From: Cymbidium sinense
Taxonomy: Eukaryota; Streptophyta; Magnoliopsida; Asparagales; Orchidaceae
Assembly: GCA_021442155.1 (NCBI GenBank)
Contig: CM038221.1
Coordinates: 25,543,906 to 25,607,905 of the forward strand
Length of the DNA stretch: 64,000 nt
Reading direction: 5' to 3'
Shown one piece after another: positions 1-12,400 of this stretch (position 1 is its first letter; the number at the start of each line of letters is the position of its first letter). Below the pieces are notes generated by a model that was not told the origin of the DNA, searched no databases, and worked only from the letters and a program-made list of their open reading frames with translations. The translations under genes and the position numbers were made by a program.

Positions 1-1382
1 TTTACATAGAAAAGAAAAGCATGATTTATTTTAAATTGAGTTTGTTAAGTTCTCTACAGGGACAAGCCCTCATAGTTAATTACATCCTAATGGATGGGAT
101 CCCTTAAGAAAACTCTTGATTAAGGTAAATGATCATTATCTCTGAAGATTTCAATAGGGAAGGACTATCAATCGATTGATTTGTGTTTGAAGATCAAATG
201 TGATTGATCAAAAGATGGAGTTATTATCAAAGCCAAAATGGGAAATAGGTAGGGGATGCCCATGATGCTAGGAAACCTAGTGAGCATCTCAGACTATTAT
301 ATAGTTGGGCTTTACATTTTAAAAATTGATTTAGCTTGTTTGAGTTGTATTTTCATTAGAATTTTAGGACTAAAGATTCCTTAACACAAGATTAAGGAAA
401 TTCATAAGAGGTGAGGAATTATGCTTATGACCCACAAAGGGGAGAAGCAACCTCAGAACCAAAATCTAGGGAGCTTCGGTGAGGGCCGAAAGCACAACCA
501 AAATCTAAGGTAAAAATGGGTAATTGGTTTGCCTTCACAAGAGAGGACAAACTGCGTGATAGCTTAGACTTACAACCGCTTGGGGGTGGCCGCCAACTAA
601 CTTCTCCTATGATTTTAAGTACATGTAGGCAAGCCTTTATGTTTATGCAAGATAACTAGGATGTTATTATTTAGAAAAAGACTAAGTCCTTAAACTCACT
701 CTCTAAAGAGACTAGATCATGAAAAGGGACATACTTCAAATGACCTAAATCTAATGAAATTCAAATTTCATTTTTATTTTCATTTTTGGACAATCATTTT
801 GACTCAGGTTAATAGGATTTTTATGACTAATGCATGAGAAATAAGATTATTGGCCAAAATCAGCGAGAAGGGAGGAGGTGAGTTTCCGCCACGGCCCTCA
901 AAGGTCAAGCCGGGTTCTCTGGCAAGGTGGAAACCTTCAAATCAAGAGTGAAATAAGATGCATTTGTGCATGATATTATAAAGAAATGCTCATCCAGCTA
1001 AGGGGTTTCCAATTCTTTTATCTTGATTTTAAACCTAAGCTTTAGGTGAGGTTATGAGTTATTTAATTTTTATTTGAGTTGTTAAGTTGGGTAAAAAATT
1101 TATTTTTTTCTAAAGAGCATAATCCACATCAAGGCCATACATAGAACAAGGAAGAAATTAGAAAAATTATGCCACTTAATGCAAAAGCTAAACATATCAT
1201 CTATCAATTTATAAAGCTAATCGCAAAAAGAATAAGTAACCGTTTGTGGTCAGGCACTACCATACAAACCCAAAAATATCAAATTGGGTAGCTGAGCTCT
1301 ACCCTTTTACAACTCAGATAACAAATGAATTAAATTACAATTTAAGCAAAGGAATTCATTATTATAGGGGTCTTCAAGATTT

Positions 1383-1432
1383 ACTCTTCTTTCTTCTTTC
1401 TTCCTTCTTTCTTCTTCTTTCTTCTCTTGGTT
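1383..1432 (-). repeat. Polypyrimidine tract (polypurine on element strand)
   Basis: A run of about 45 bases made of ttctttctt-type units on the plus strand reads as a GAAGAAAG-type polypurine tract on the element's coding strand. It is conserved at 22741-22790 in the other LTR. It lies well inside the LTR, so it is not the plus-strand priming PPT. It may be a simple-sequence expansion. Confidence 0.6.
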
Positions 1433-2097
1433 CCTCCTTTGGAAGGTTGAAAGGTGGATGCTTTAAGGCCTCACATGGTGCATAAGATAGGATCTTATGA
1501 CCAATGCTTATTCTAATCCCCATAACAAATCATTCCAAAATTCTAATTATACAAACTTTTACATGAAAAGGAAAAGTAGAAATCTAACTAACACCTGTAA
1601 AATAAAGGTTAGTTAAATTACACCACACACATCCCAAGCATGTATATTGGACTTATCACCCCACACATGGGTGACTAAGTCCACCTAGCCTATGGATTAT
1701 GCTTAGGGGTAAAAAGCACCTGCTAGCAAAAGTATTTATATTTTTATTTATGATAACGCCCCTTAAGCACAATCTCTTGCAGAAAAGAATAATTAGACTA
1801 AGCACGTCCTACCATTCATTATATGAGCATACACCCTAACATATAGTCTAAAACATATATCACAAAACAAAACAAAGATCAAATCATGCACTGACCTAAC
1901 CTAAGGCTAATGTGTGTGCTTTGAAGGCTTGTGTGGCATGCTTAGCTTAGGACTTTGGGTTCAAATTTTCTAAGTGTGGAGGACATGTTCAACTTAGAGG
2001 AGGGTTTCATTTAAGTTGTTTAAGTATTTTGGGTTGATTTTATTTCATATTTTGATTTGGTTTAAGTGAAAACTACAATTAATTACTAAGTTATGAA

Positions 2098-2136
2098 GAG
2101 AGGGAAAGAGAAGAGAACTTCTCTTTCCTTCCCTAA
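2098..2136. repeat. LTR hairpin, GGGAAAGAGAAG-type
   Basis: The sequence runs agggaaagagaag, then aga-type loop bases, then cttctctttccttccct, giving an imperfect inverted repeat with a stem of about 13-15 bp. The same palindrome is kept in copy B at about 23474-23512. Confidence 0.6.
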
Positions 2137-3565
2137 CCTTAAGTAATTTTTAAAGTAGGTTAACATTTTAGTTTCATTTAGGTGAATGTTTTAGGTACAT
2201 CTTTTAATCAATCCTAAGTTTAAATAAACTCTAAACAAACCTTTTCAAAAAGAAAGGCATTTTAAGATTAAATAAAATGAATCAAAATTCACATAACACA
2301 CATTACTTCATTTCTTTTCCAACATATATAACATGCATATGGATGGACCATAAGCATATCTATACATACAAATGAGAGCAGTTAACACACTTTATGATTC
2401 ATGCTAAGTAATTCATTTAAGAAAATTTAGAAGTTGAATATGCATAATTTTCTTAAGTAGAAAGAGTTTTCCTTATCTAAATTTTCACATACGTACATGA
2501 AAGTAGGAAAGGCATAAATGAGTACAGCGCCATTGTTAACCAGAGGTATAAGGTATAAGACCTACTTAAGGCTACTTAAAGCCTCACAACCTCAGGGTTG
2601 TCTAGACTAATATATCACTTTTCTTAAATACAAACATGTATATAAGAGAAATGAAATAGAAAAGGAAAATGCAAAAAAAAGTTGTTTAATAGATTTCTTT
2701 TGTTTATGCAATTTATGTATGTAAGTGTAGGTAACCCTTCTTAGATGGTACCATAGGGATGAATAGGATATGAAATTAAGTGAGCATTAGGTCCTTTTCA
2801 AATGAACCTTATATCACACCAAAATTCCTATTCAAAATTATGCGAACATAGGCGAGAAAGGAAACTTATACTAAGCATACCTTTATAGTATTTCACATGC
2901 AATCTTATAATTAAAGTATAAGTAGCATACTTTCAGATTTGATATTTCATTTATAAGTTTTGAAAATAATTTTGATTTAGTAGTGATATAGCCACTCATA
3001 TTTTACTTTAGCCAACACATGCATATTTGACATAAAGTAAACAATTTCATTTTTAAAAATTTGAAATATGAAATTATGAATGCATGAAATCACATGGCAT
3101 ACAACTTAGCATGTTAGGAAAGATCCAAAGCAATGAAATCATGTAAACATACTCATTTCACTTAAATCCTAAAGACATTCTTATAGAATAAGAAAATTTA
3201 GAATAAATCAAAGTGAATTTCAAAATAATTTTTGTTTAGTTTGAAGTTTGATTTAATTTTGAAAAGGTGAGAAGAGTTTGCTATTCCTAACCCATTCCCA
3301 CATATGTTTTGTATTTTTTGTTTAATTTTTAGATTATTAAATCCATTTTAAAGTGTTGATTAGGCTAAGGTATGAATTAAGTGGCTTAATTAACCCTTAC
3401 CTACACCACCTTAGAAGAATTAACTAAATAATTATGAGCCAATGAGATGACATAAAACCCACAAGGAATTTAAATTTGTAATGCACCTAATAATGAAAAG
3501 GCCTAATGTAATTTGGCTCATAATTAAAAGTTAATTAAGCTAATGGGTTTAGCTTAAGTAATTTC

Positions 3566-3600
3566 AAAACACCCTTTCATACTTATGAAAGGGGTTTTAA
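3566..3600. repeat. LTR hairpin, CACCCTTTCATA-type
   Basis: An imperfect inverted repeat, aaaacaccctttcata followed by tatgaaaggggtttt, with almost no loop. It is conserved in copy B at about 24932-24966. A second short inverted repeat, ttaagctaa/tttagcttaa, lies just upstream at 3534-3559. Confidence 0.6.
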
Positions 3601-6093
3601 TTTCCTTAATTGAACTTAAGTTATTAAACACCTAAGCATCTACCCAAGGTAGATTAATTAAGTTTGTAAATTTTTAGAATTTTTGAAAATTGATTAAGGG
3701 GATAATTAATGAATTAACCCTTAATTAAGAGAAGACTAAGGAGAGAAGAGGGGGTTTAGGGAATAGCTTGGGAGAAATGCCCCAAAATTATTTTATAAAC
3801 CTCCTACTTACTGGATCTGACCTTAATCAACCCTAATCATGGGGTAAAATCACTAATCACACCTTAATTACCCTTAATTGCATGAAAGGGGTAATTAGGG
3901 AATGAAATAACAATTTCCTCCATTGAGCCCTCAAAAAATTTCAATAAAATTAGGGGAGGCAGAGGTCATCCCCAAAAATGAACCCCAAAAATTTGAGATT
4001 AATTGATGATCTAATTAAAGGAAAATTAGCTAATTAAGATTCCCAAAGAAACCCAAATTCAGAGAACAGAGTAATTCAAAATCCATTGAAATCATTTTTA
4101 AAATATTCTAGATGAAATTATCTTTCCATAACATTTTTCCTTTTATTTTTTCAATTTTTTTGAGGGAATTATGAATTTTAGAAGATCCATGGATTAATTA
4201 AATTAGCCTTTTAATTAATACTAATCCTCATGGTGATGGCGTGCGGTGGCTTTACATGTCGCGCGAGGGGACAACTTAAGTTGTCACCTCACAAAGGCAT
4301 GCACTTATATTCTGTCGATCAAAGATGGACTAAGATCCCGATTTACAAATGGAAAATTAGATTATTAAATATGTCAAATAATCTCAGTCATCCATCTAAA
4401 ATGCGTGGATGGACGGTTGAATGAGTAAAGTTCTTCCATGAGGATCAATAGAGACCGTCCATGATTTAAGGAGAGATTTGAGCTTAATTGAGCTCCAATT
4501 GGAATGAAATTGTACCCATACCATTTAAGCACAATTACAAACCTATCCAATGGTGGATTTCACATGCCATGAACATTTGTTTCACAAAGGACCAACACCT
4601 CCTAAGCTAAGTGGTCAAAAAATTTCATACCTCATCGGAGGTGATCACCGGTGCTCGAGCTCAATGAGGTAGCTTCGTCTAGTGGAGATGAAGCCCTGTT
4701 GAAATTCCTAGGCCTTGGGATTGAGTGGCTCAGTGGGTGGACCAACTCCTCCTTGCTTAGGCTTTGACTTTGATTGAATTGATTCTCTCCTTGCTATGGG
4801 AACTCCAATGTAAGCTTGAGTGAGCTCGGATTGGTCCTTAGAAGAAGTGTGTAGGAGGAATTTGGAGGAGATGAAGTATGGAGGAAGTTAGCAATTCACT
4901 TTACCTCCCCATTTTTGCACTGTGCAAAACCGAGAAAGAAGAATTCAAATCCTCTCTAAAGACCTTGGGAATGCTCTCTGATGATTGCTAAGGGTTCCTA
5001 GGCTTCAATCGACAGAGGGTGAATTAAAATTTCATTGAATTAGGGGGAGTATATCTCCTCTTATGGCAATCAGATGATCGAACCATGAGTTGCCATTTTG
5101 ATCCAATTGATCATATTGGAGAGGTTGAGGCAGTTTTGAGTGTGCACATGGTCAGTTTGAGGCCTTGAGTGGTTGTCAACTTCCCATGTGCATCAAATTG
5201 AGCTTAGGAGGGAATTTGAAAACTCAATTTTGAGCTCGGTGGTCAAGTTTGGTCTAGGGGCCAAATGGGCTGACTCAAATCCATTGGGTTAGGTGTACCA
5301 CTCATCACTAAGTCCCCTTAAGCTTTTAGGAAAGCCTCAAGTGATTGTGAAGAGGGTATGACCAAAATACCCATGGGCTAGGCCAAAATTTGCTCTATGG
5401 CCTAAGGGTAGAATGATTATTTTATTATTTTTCCACTTTGGAGGTAAGTAAGTAGAGAAACTAGGTTTGGCCAAGTTTCATTAGATTTGGAATCCATTTG
5501 ATATGGTTTGGCTCACGTTGACCCATTTAGGTCAAAATGGGTCAACTTTGGTCAAGTTGACCAATTGGTCAAATTGGATCAAACCAAGGGTTGGGTCAAG
5601 TTCATATGACCATTTAAAATATTTTGGTGGCTTTGGTGTGATTCAATTTGGTATAGATTTGGTTTTAACTCATATGACTTCATTTAGGTCAAATGGGTCA
5701 AGTTAACCTATTTGACCCATTTGACCTATTTGAGGTAGGTGAAAGGTAGGTTTAGGATAGGTTAGTCATATGGAGTGGATTGGTATCTTTGTTTCCAATC
5801 AATTTGGGTTGAGTTAAATTTTGGCTCAACATGACCCCTTTAGGTCATGTTGGGTCTAAGGTCAATTGGTCTAGGTTGGGTCTAGTTGGCCAATTGAGGC
5901 TTTGGTCAAGTTCCACATGTGATTTGGAATGGACTTGGCCCATTGGTTTCAATAAATTTGGCTTAGATCAAGTTTTGACACATTTTGGCCCTTTAGGTCA
6001 AAAAGGGCCAACTTGGGTCAAGTGGGCCAATTGGGCTAGGTTCGGCTCAAATGTTGGCTTGGTCAAGTTCAAACATAAGGCATGAGTGAACTT

Positions 6094-6236
6094 GGGATCA
6101 AGTTTTGAGACATTTTGGCCCATTGGTTTCAATAAATTTGGCTTAGATCAAGTTTTGACACATTTTGGCCCTTTAGGTCGTGGGTCTCCTTTGTTCTGAT
6201 GTTGATCAAGTTCAAACATAAGGCATGAGTGAACTT
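6094..6236. repeat. 143-bp duplication private to copy A
   Basis: The phrase ending 'aaacataaggcatgagtgaactt' occurs at 6062-6093 and again at about 6205-6236. Copy B has it once (about 27480-27501) and continues straight into the shared sequence. Inside the extra block, 6116-6179 is identical to 5936-5999. The insertion postdates the separation of the two LTRs. Confidence 0.8.
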
Positions 6237-6509
6237 AGATCAATGGTTTCAATCAATTTGGGATGATAAAATTTGGCTATGTTAGATTTTATTTTAGGTT
6301 AAGTGTTGACTTGGTCAATAGTTTGACTTAGTTTGATATTTGATTGATTGATCATCCCATGATGATTGTTGATCATGATGAGAGGGATATAAAGTTTGGT
6401 TCAATCCAATTTGGTTAGGATCAAAAGTTGGCTCATAAGGGTACTTTAGGTCACTTTGGGTCAAGTGAGCCTAAGTGAGTCAAATGATGATTTGAAGTTG
6501 ATCTTGTAT

Positions 6510-7437
6510 ATGGATTTATGATTGAAATATAAATCCATTTACAAGTGGTTTGAAGTCAAATGGATTTTGATCCATTTGAAAATTTCATTTTCAAAGGAAG
6601 GATATGAAAGGGTCTTGAGTTTGATTTTTTGATTTGGGTTTTGATTGAATGATTGAAGTTTGGATTTATATATGAGCTCATGATTGTAGGGTTGATTGAA
6701 ACATGAGAGAAAATCAAGGGTTTGGCTTGATTTGGAATTGATTTGGCTAAGTTCAAAATTTTGACTTGAAAGGCTTAAATTTGATTTTGAGTTGATTTGA
6801 GTTTGATTTTTGGAATTGATTTTGATTGTTTGAATTTATATCTCATTTATATATGAGAAGATAAATGAGAATATAAATGGATCATGAGAAAATTTTAAGG
6901 ATTTGAAGTTGTCTAATCATGATTTAGGTAAAATCCATTAAAGGGAATTTAAAGGATTTAAAGGAATTTTTAAACTGAAATTCAATTTTTGGATTGGGTT
7001 TGATTGCTTTATATTTATATTTCATTTATATATGAGAATATAAATGAGGATATAAATAAGTTATGAGAAAATCCCATGAATTTGAAATGGTTTGATCAAA
7101 GTTTATGTTAAATCCATAATGGAAAATTAAAGGATTTAAGGAAATTTCAAGGATTTTAAATTTGGAATTTAATTTTTGCCTTTGATTTGATTAATTTATA
7201 TATATATTTTATTTATATATGAGAATGTTAATGAGAATATAAACAAGTTTTGAGAAAATCTCTTGAGTTTGAATTGATTTGATCAAGGTTTAGGATTGCT
7301 TTTGGCTAAGTCCTTTAATGGAAAATTAATTTGATTTAGGAAAATTTTCATGAATTGATTTGGAATTTTGAATTTGATTTGATAGGTTTGAATTTATATT
7401 TCATTTATATATTTGGAAATAAATGAGAATATAAATT
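6510..7437. repeat. LTR hairpin array, period ~185 bp (copy A)
   Basis: Long A/T-rich palindromes recur at 6832-6878, 7009-7058, 7194-7245 and 7390-7437, spaced 177, 185 and 196 bp, with a shorter related one at 6510-6538. Each has a left arm like atttatatttcatttatat and a right arm like atataaatgagaatataaat, giving stems of roughly 18-20 bp and short loops. The intervening sequence is also repeated (phrases such as 'gagaaaatctca', 'gatttgaa' and 'aaggatttaagg'), so these are tandem-repeat units and not isolated palindromes. Copy B has the same array. Confidence 0.75.
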
Positions 7438-7871
7438 GATTATTAGAAAAATCTCAAAGATTTGAATAGGTTTAGATCATAGTTTTGGGTTAAGTCCTTA
7501 AGGGAAGATTAAGGACTTTGGCAAAATTTGGACTTAGGAATTTTTGATGGATTTTGATCATGGGTTTTAGTCATGGATTTCAATCATGGAATTGATTTGA
7601 GTTTGGAGAAAATCAAATAGAATTGATTTGGAGCTTGACTTGAAAGAAGGAAAGTGAGGAATGGTTTTAAGCTAAAGGGTAAGAAATTTTCCTAACACCC
7701 CTATGGCATGACCTATTCCTATGGCTAACTCTTCTAAGTCTTCTCGGGCTAGGTTGGAGTGTCCACCTAATCACTAGATGTGTCTTAAGACTAAAGAACT
7801 CTTAAAGTCTAAGAGAAGTCCTATGTCTAAGATGGAGGGGTTGAGAGCTCATTCTAAAAATGAGGTCAACA

Positions 7872-7886
7872 AAGGGCGCCCAATAG
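7872..7886 (-). promoter_or_regulatory. Possible degenerate polypurine tract before 3' LTR
   Basis: On the minus strand the bases directly before the LTR start (TGTTGACC) read attgggcgcccttt. The position is right for a plus-strand priming tract, but the sequence is not cleanly purine. The same palindromic GGGCGCCC could be misread as a tRNA-type PBS on the plus strand. Domain orientation and the PBS at the other end argue against that. Confidence 0.3.
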
Positions 7887-10800
7887 GTGTGGTGTGGCTG
7901 ACAAGGAACACCACACATATTGGTGTTGACTGAAATAGTCAGCAACACTGAAAGATCATATGCACTAGCAGAAACTATCTATCCTTGACCCAAGGGTATG
8001 GAAAGAATCCAGAGCTTAGTGCAATATGGCTCTACTTATGTCCAAGCCATAAGAGAGAGGGAAGAAATCCACTAAGGGATAGAGTGTGAACCTTCAACTA
8101 GGGAAGCCGGTTCAAGTTATCCATAAGGGGATGAAACATTTGATTGATTTGAATATCACTAAGGAGAAATCTCCACTAGGGGAGAGGGTTAAATCTATTT
8201 CAATTTTGTTATGTTGAGATTTTTAAGATGAACCCTATTGGTTTGCGATGGACTACACTAAGTAGGAGTCATGGAGGCTAAGACCTAACTCAGATTTACC
8301 AATCCAAAAGGGTAGTCTACTAAGCACATAGTAGGACTAACCAACCAAAGGGAAAATACCTTTTAGTATGCATCAACTGTACTAGGAAGAAAGCATAGTA
8401 TACTTACATCCTCCAAGTAAGGACCAATTACTGGGGTAATCTATTGGCAAGACAATAGAGTGAACCCAACCTAGGGATGATTATTGAGTGAATACCACTG
8501 GGGGACTTAGATCAACTCAAAGATAGTCAAGATTGATATCATTTTTAGATTTGTATTTTTTTTTATTATGATGGATTCCATAAGTTTGTGATGAACTGTA
8601 CAGAGTAGGAGCCAAGGAAGCCTAGACCTAACTTAGATTTACCAATTTCAAAGGGAGTAGTCTACCAACCACAAGGTAGGACTATCCAACCAAGGAGAAA
8701 TGCCTTTTGGTATACAATGGTCAAGTCTTAAGAAGAAAACATGGGGACTCACATCTTCTAGAGACAAGAAACCACTGGGGTGATCAGCTGCTTTGGGTAA
8801 CAAATCAAACCTAACCTAAGGCTGACTATTGAGTGAATGCCACTGGGGGACTTAGATCAGCTCAAAGATAATGTCAAAGATTAATTTACATTTTTAATTT
8901 ATTTTAATGGATTCTACTAGTTTGTGATGGATCACACTAAGAAGGAGCTTATAGAAGCTTGGACCTATCTCAGATTCACTGAACCAAAGGGAGTAGCTTC
9001 CTGGTTGATGGGAGAACTATCCTACTAAAGGAGTGCCTTTCAGTTTGTAATGATCAATTGAAGGGAAGAAAGCTCGGGGACTCACATCTTCCACTAGAAA
9101 AGACACTAGGGTGATCGGTTTCTTTGGACAATAAATCAAACCCAACCTAGGGCTGCCCGTCGGTTTGCGATAATGATGCTAGAAAGAATGCGTCATAGTC
9201 TTATATCTTTTAAAGCGGAATGATTGTCAGGGTAACTTGCTTATGGAAAAATATATTGAACCTGACCTAAGGGCGACTATGGAGTGAGTATTGACAGGAT
9301 TTATCTTAACTCAGGTAGTCAGGCAATTTCTATAGGGAGTTTTGCTGACACTGCCCTAAAGATAGATGCATGCTTGGGAAAAGGGGCCCTTTAGGGGCTT
9401 GAATTCCTAATCCACAAGAGAATATTTTTTTGATTATTTTAGTTTAGTTGTTTTTTTTATCATAGATCCTGTTAGTTTGCGAGGGATAAAATTGGGAAGG
9501 AGCTTATATTAGTCTAGACCTATCTCAGATTTACTGAACCAAGGGAAAAATCTATGCATCCGCTGAACAAATTTTCCAACCACAGGGGTGGCTACTAGGA
9601 AAGGGGAACTGTCCAATCCAAAAGTAACGGGTAATGTCTAAATGGGGTCACAAAGGACTTGATCCAAATAGAGTGCCCATAGGGATGGGGCGAGGGCTTA
9701 ATCCAACACCCTAGAAAATGACATGGCTAGTCATATATCCAATAGGTATTCGATGTCCAACTCAAGGAGAAAGCACGGGGACTCATATCTGCCAAGAGTG
9801 GTGTACTCACTGGGTGAGTCACTGTCAGCATAATGAATCAATCAACCTAAGGTGCCTGTCAATTTGCAACAATCGGCCTTGGAAGAAAGCTCGGGGACTC
9901 ACATCCTCTTATAGCGGAACTGATTGTCGGGATAGTCTATCTTCAGCTCGATAGGTGCTATCCGACCTAAGGTGACTACTGAGTGAATACCACTAGGGGA
10001 CTTAAATCAACTCAAAAGTAGTCAAGAGGAAAGGAGGCTCTGGGAAACTTATCCTAAACCTCAAATATACTTAACCTAGTTAGAGCATGATGGCTAGTTC
10101 AAGAAGAAACCATGGGGACTCACATCTTCTTAAACAAAGTCAACATGAGGTAGCTCACTGGCTGGGTAGTGAAGACTACCATACTAACAAGGTGCTCTTT
10201 GGTTTGCAATGATCAAGTTAGAAAGAAAGCACGGGGACTCACATCCTCCAATAAAGAACCACTGGGGTGACATATTAGCGAGGTAGCATGTAGACCCGAG
10301 TTAGAGCAGCTAATGAGTGAATGCCACAGGGGCTTGCTCCCATATCAATTAGCTCGAGACAAAAGATTTATGTTTGCATTTTGTGCATGTGTTAAAAGAA
10401 ATAGGATGCCTCTGGGGGACTCTTACACCTACCTTAAAACATGTTGGGAATTATGAAATGATGCCATGGATGGCAATAAGAATTCCCACTAAGAAAGGAT
10501 GTCGCTTGGGTTCTCTCACACCTAACTTAGTTATGCTAATCAAAATAGGATGCCTCTTGGGTTCTCTTTCACCTATTCTAAAAGCTTCAAGAGCTTGTGT
10601 TTGTGTTATGAAAGAGGGATAAAATGCCACTGGGGGACTCTTACACCTACCATAAACACGTCACAGTGGATACTCAAGATAAGCAAACAACACTTCAAAA
10701 GAAGAGAAGATTTGATGAATGGAATCAGAATTTGTTCTTCTTATTAATGATTATTTTCAAATAGGTTTTGTTTCATGGGTAATATTTCTTTAGATAGAGC

Positions 10801-10957
10801 TTATTAATTGGAAGCATCGGGTGTTCCCCTTTACAATCAATAAGCTGATAAGATCCTCCTTGGTAGGCCTTCTATGACATAGGGCCTTCCCAAGTGGGTT
10901 CAAACTTGCCTCCCATCTTGACAATAATTGGTCTCATAGAATAACACAAGTTCTCCT
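7887..10957 (-). repeat. 3' UTR of element 1 with degenerate ~340-bp tandem repeats
   Basis: No conserved protein was seen here. From about 8240 to 10330 a phrase resembling 'gtttgcgatggactacac...taggag...agacctaactcagatttacc' recurs at about 8240, 8583, 8919 and 9472 (spacings 343, 336 and 553). A second phrase, 'agaaagcacggggactcacatc', recurs at about 8388, 8741, 9071, 9764, 9884, 10104 and 10219. A third, 'ccactgggggact', recurs at about 8488, 8840 and 9989. The array is old and eroded. Variable tandem repeats in untranslated regions are known from Tat/Ogre elements. Short frames here (9718-9954, 10374-10747) follow the repeat and are not taken as genes. Confidence 0.7.
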
Positions 10958-11990
10958 ACTAAAAAAAGACCTAGGGCAACCTTGTTGTGAGCTTGAATCA
11001 TTTTGGCCTTGTACAACTCGAGGTTCTGGCATGTAGGCGACTCTCCTCCAAACCTTCAAGCTCTTCTAATCGCAACTTTGCATTCTGCTCTGTAGTGATC
11101 TTGTTACCCAATGCTATCCTTAGTGATGGGAGTTGAACTTCTAAAGGAAGAACGACTTCAGACCCATACACAGGAAAATGGATAGATTGAGTTGGAGTTC
11201 TAGTGTGTAGGCCCACAAGGCTTAAACCAACCACTCATTCCTCTCATCATTTGTCATGAAGAGTCTTCTTCAGATGGATGAGAGTTTTATTGAATGCTTC
11301 TCTAAGCCATTTGCTCTAGGTAGTAGATGGTAGAGTATCTCCAATCTATACATGTCTTCAAAAGCTATTGATCTTCATGCTTTAAATGTAGTACCATTAT
11401 CATATAATTCACACAACCTATATACGATATGGTTCCTCAAAAATAAGCACATGGTGATTATGACCTCTCGAGTGGGATGGCTTTCACCCACTTGGAAAAG
11501 TGAAGAATTAAGATGAATCAATGCCCTTGGAAGAAGGAGGATCGACACCTATAATGTCGGTACCCAACACTCAAATGGCCATAAAGCCAATGTAGGGTAG
11601 AATGTTGGTGGTTGGTGTTGGACCACACACACGATGACATCTCCTATGTCCATGCAATGTGATCATAGAAGGCTAGTATCCAAGTCTTTTGATCTTCATC
11701 TTCATCTTTGGACTGATCATGTGTTCCACATATGTACCTTGATTATAATGCCATGGGATTCATGTTTGTCAAAACAACATAACCACATAGTTCAAAGGAC
11801 CACGATAGTGCCATCAATAAGAGCCTGGGAGTTTCCCTGATGCTTGATTTCTCTGAGGTAGTTTATCGGTGTTCAAATAATCTATGAATGGTTGCCTCCA
11901 CTCTAGCTCCTTTTCCATTTTGGCAAAAATAACCTCCCCTTCAAGAGAAAGTCTCTCGATGAGTTCAGCATCACTAAGGGATAAGACTTG
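10958..11990 (-). pseudogene. Integrase of element 1 (decayed)
   Basis: On the minus strand the frames piece together an Ogre/Tat integrase. Visible parts are a CxxxGD.I-like stretch near 11640 (just after the zinc-binding region), a GTDIIG..PPSSKG segment near 11550 that matches the core-domain start of this lineage, SDNGT-like and PRANGL-like core motifs (about 11300-11390), and a well-preserved C-terminal part at 10998-11234. That part includes VYGSEVVLPLEVQLPSLRIAL-like residues and a following charged region (TTEQNAKLRLEELEGL). The function would be inserting cDNA into chromosomes. Several stops and frameshifts break it, and the catalytic E context is altered (RANGLEKH). It lies last in pol, as in other gypsy elements. 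Confidence 0.8.
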
Positions 11991-12400
11991 TCTATTTTAG
12001 GACCTTATTAAAATGGACTCATCTTTCGGACATGCCAATTCTTTGGAAAGTTTAGCCAAGGAATTTGCTATGTTCTCTACTCTAGGAACCTTATAGATGG
12101 TGACTTCGGGAATCTGGGCCAACAGCTTCATGGTATACTCGTAGTAATGATGAAGCTTGGGTTTGAGACCCGAAGACTGGGTTGACCAAGAGAATCTGAT
12201 GTTGATGTCTTGACAGTGATGGATAACTCCAGCAATCAAAGCCTCATAATCGCCTTGTTGGCAGGTTGGAAAGATAGTATGAGAATCTCATCACATCATT
12301 TGGAGTTAGAAGAACTATTCTAGCCTTTCCTAGGAGAATAGATCGGTGCTTCACCTTAAGAAAAGAAGCACCATCAAAATACATCTCCCATCAGTGGTTG
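11991..12400 (-). pseudogene. Archaeal-type RNase H (aRNH) of element 1
   Basis: A second RNase H-like domain between RNase H and integrase is diagnostic of the Tat lineage. The beginning shows YFDGAS (near 12380). The frame at 11997-12239 shows the C-terminal half, with LLAQIPEVTIYKVPRVEN and ANSLAKLSKELACP, as in family members where this part reads 'ADALAKLA'. Element 2 has the homologous domain at 49808-50200 in better continuity. A frameshift near 12240 separates the halves. Confidence 0.8.

Larger units (their letters stand above)
1..7871 (-). repeat. 3' LTR of element 1 (copy A, left end off window)
   Basis: This copy aligns with 21411-29134 nearly end to end, with about a dozen differences in the ~270 bases from 5503 compared with 26913 (counted by eye). 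On the minus strand it begins TGTTGACCTC at 7871. Bases 1-54 have no counterpart immediately left of the 21465 match in copy B but do align with copy C (from about 56540), so they belong to the LTR family and are not host flank. The copy is longer than B partly because of a private 143-bp duplication (6094-6236). Short reading frames inside it (such as 5503-5706 and 5831-6085) come from repeated 'gtcaagttgg'-like words and are not considered genes. Confidence 0.85.

Noticed and set aside
1..54. Read at first as the left flank of element 1 (chromovirus pol just before a TACAG LTR start at 55).
   Set aside because: The same bases align with copy C near 56540-56600, so they are LTR sequence. Copy B is simply diverged there, and the apparent target duplication was coincidence.
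1246..1485. Plus-strand frame with a hydrophobic L/F/S-rich centre that looks like a membrane segment.
   Set aside because: The hydrophobic part is the translation of the ttctttctt polypyrimidine tract, and copy B does not keep the frame.
5503..6085. Short plus-strand frames repeated at 26913-27495, seemingly conserved proteins.
   Set aside because: They are conserved only because the two LTRs are copies. The translation reflects repeated 'gtcaa/ttggcc' words and shows no sign of selection on codons.
7872..7900. Plus-strand PBS (gggcgccca...) that would make the LTRs plus-oriented.
   Set aside because: All gag-pol domains are on the minus strand in both related elements, and a better PBS lies at the right-hand LTR. 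The GGGCGCCC is palindromic and misleading.
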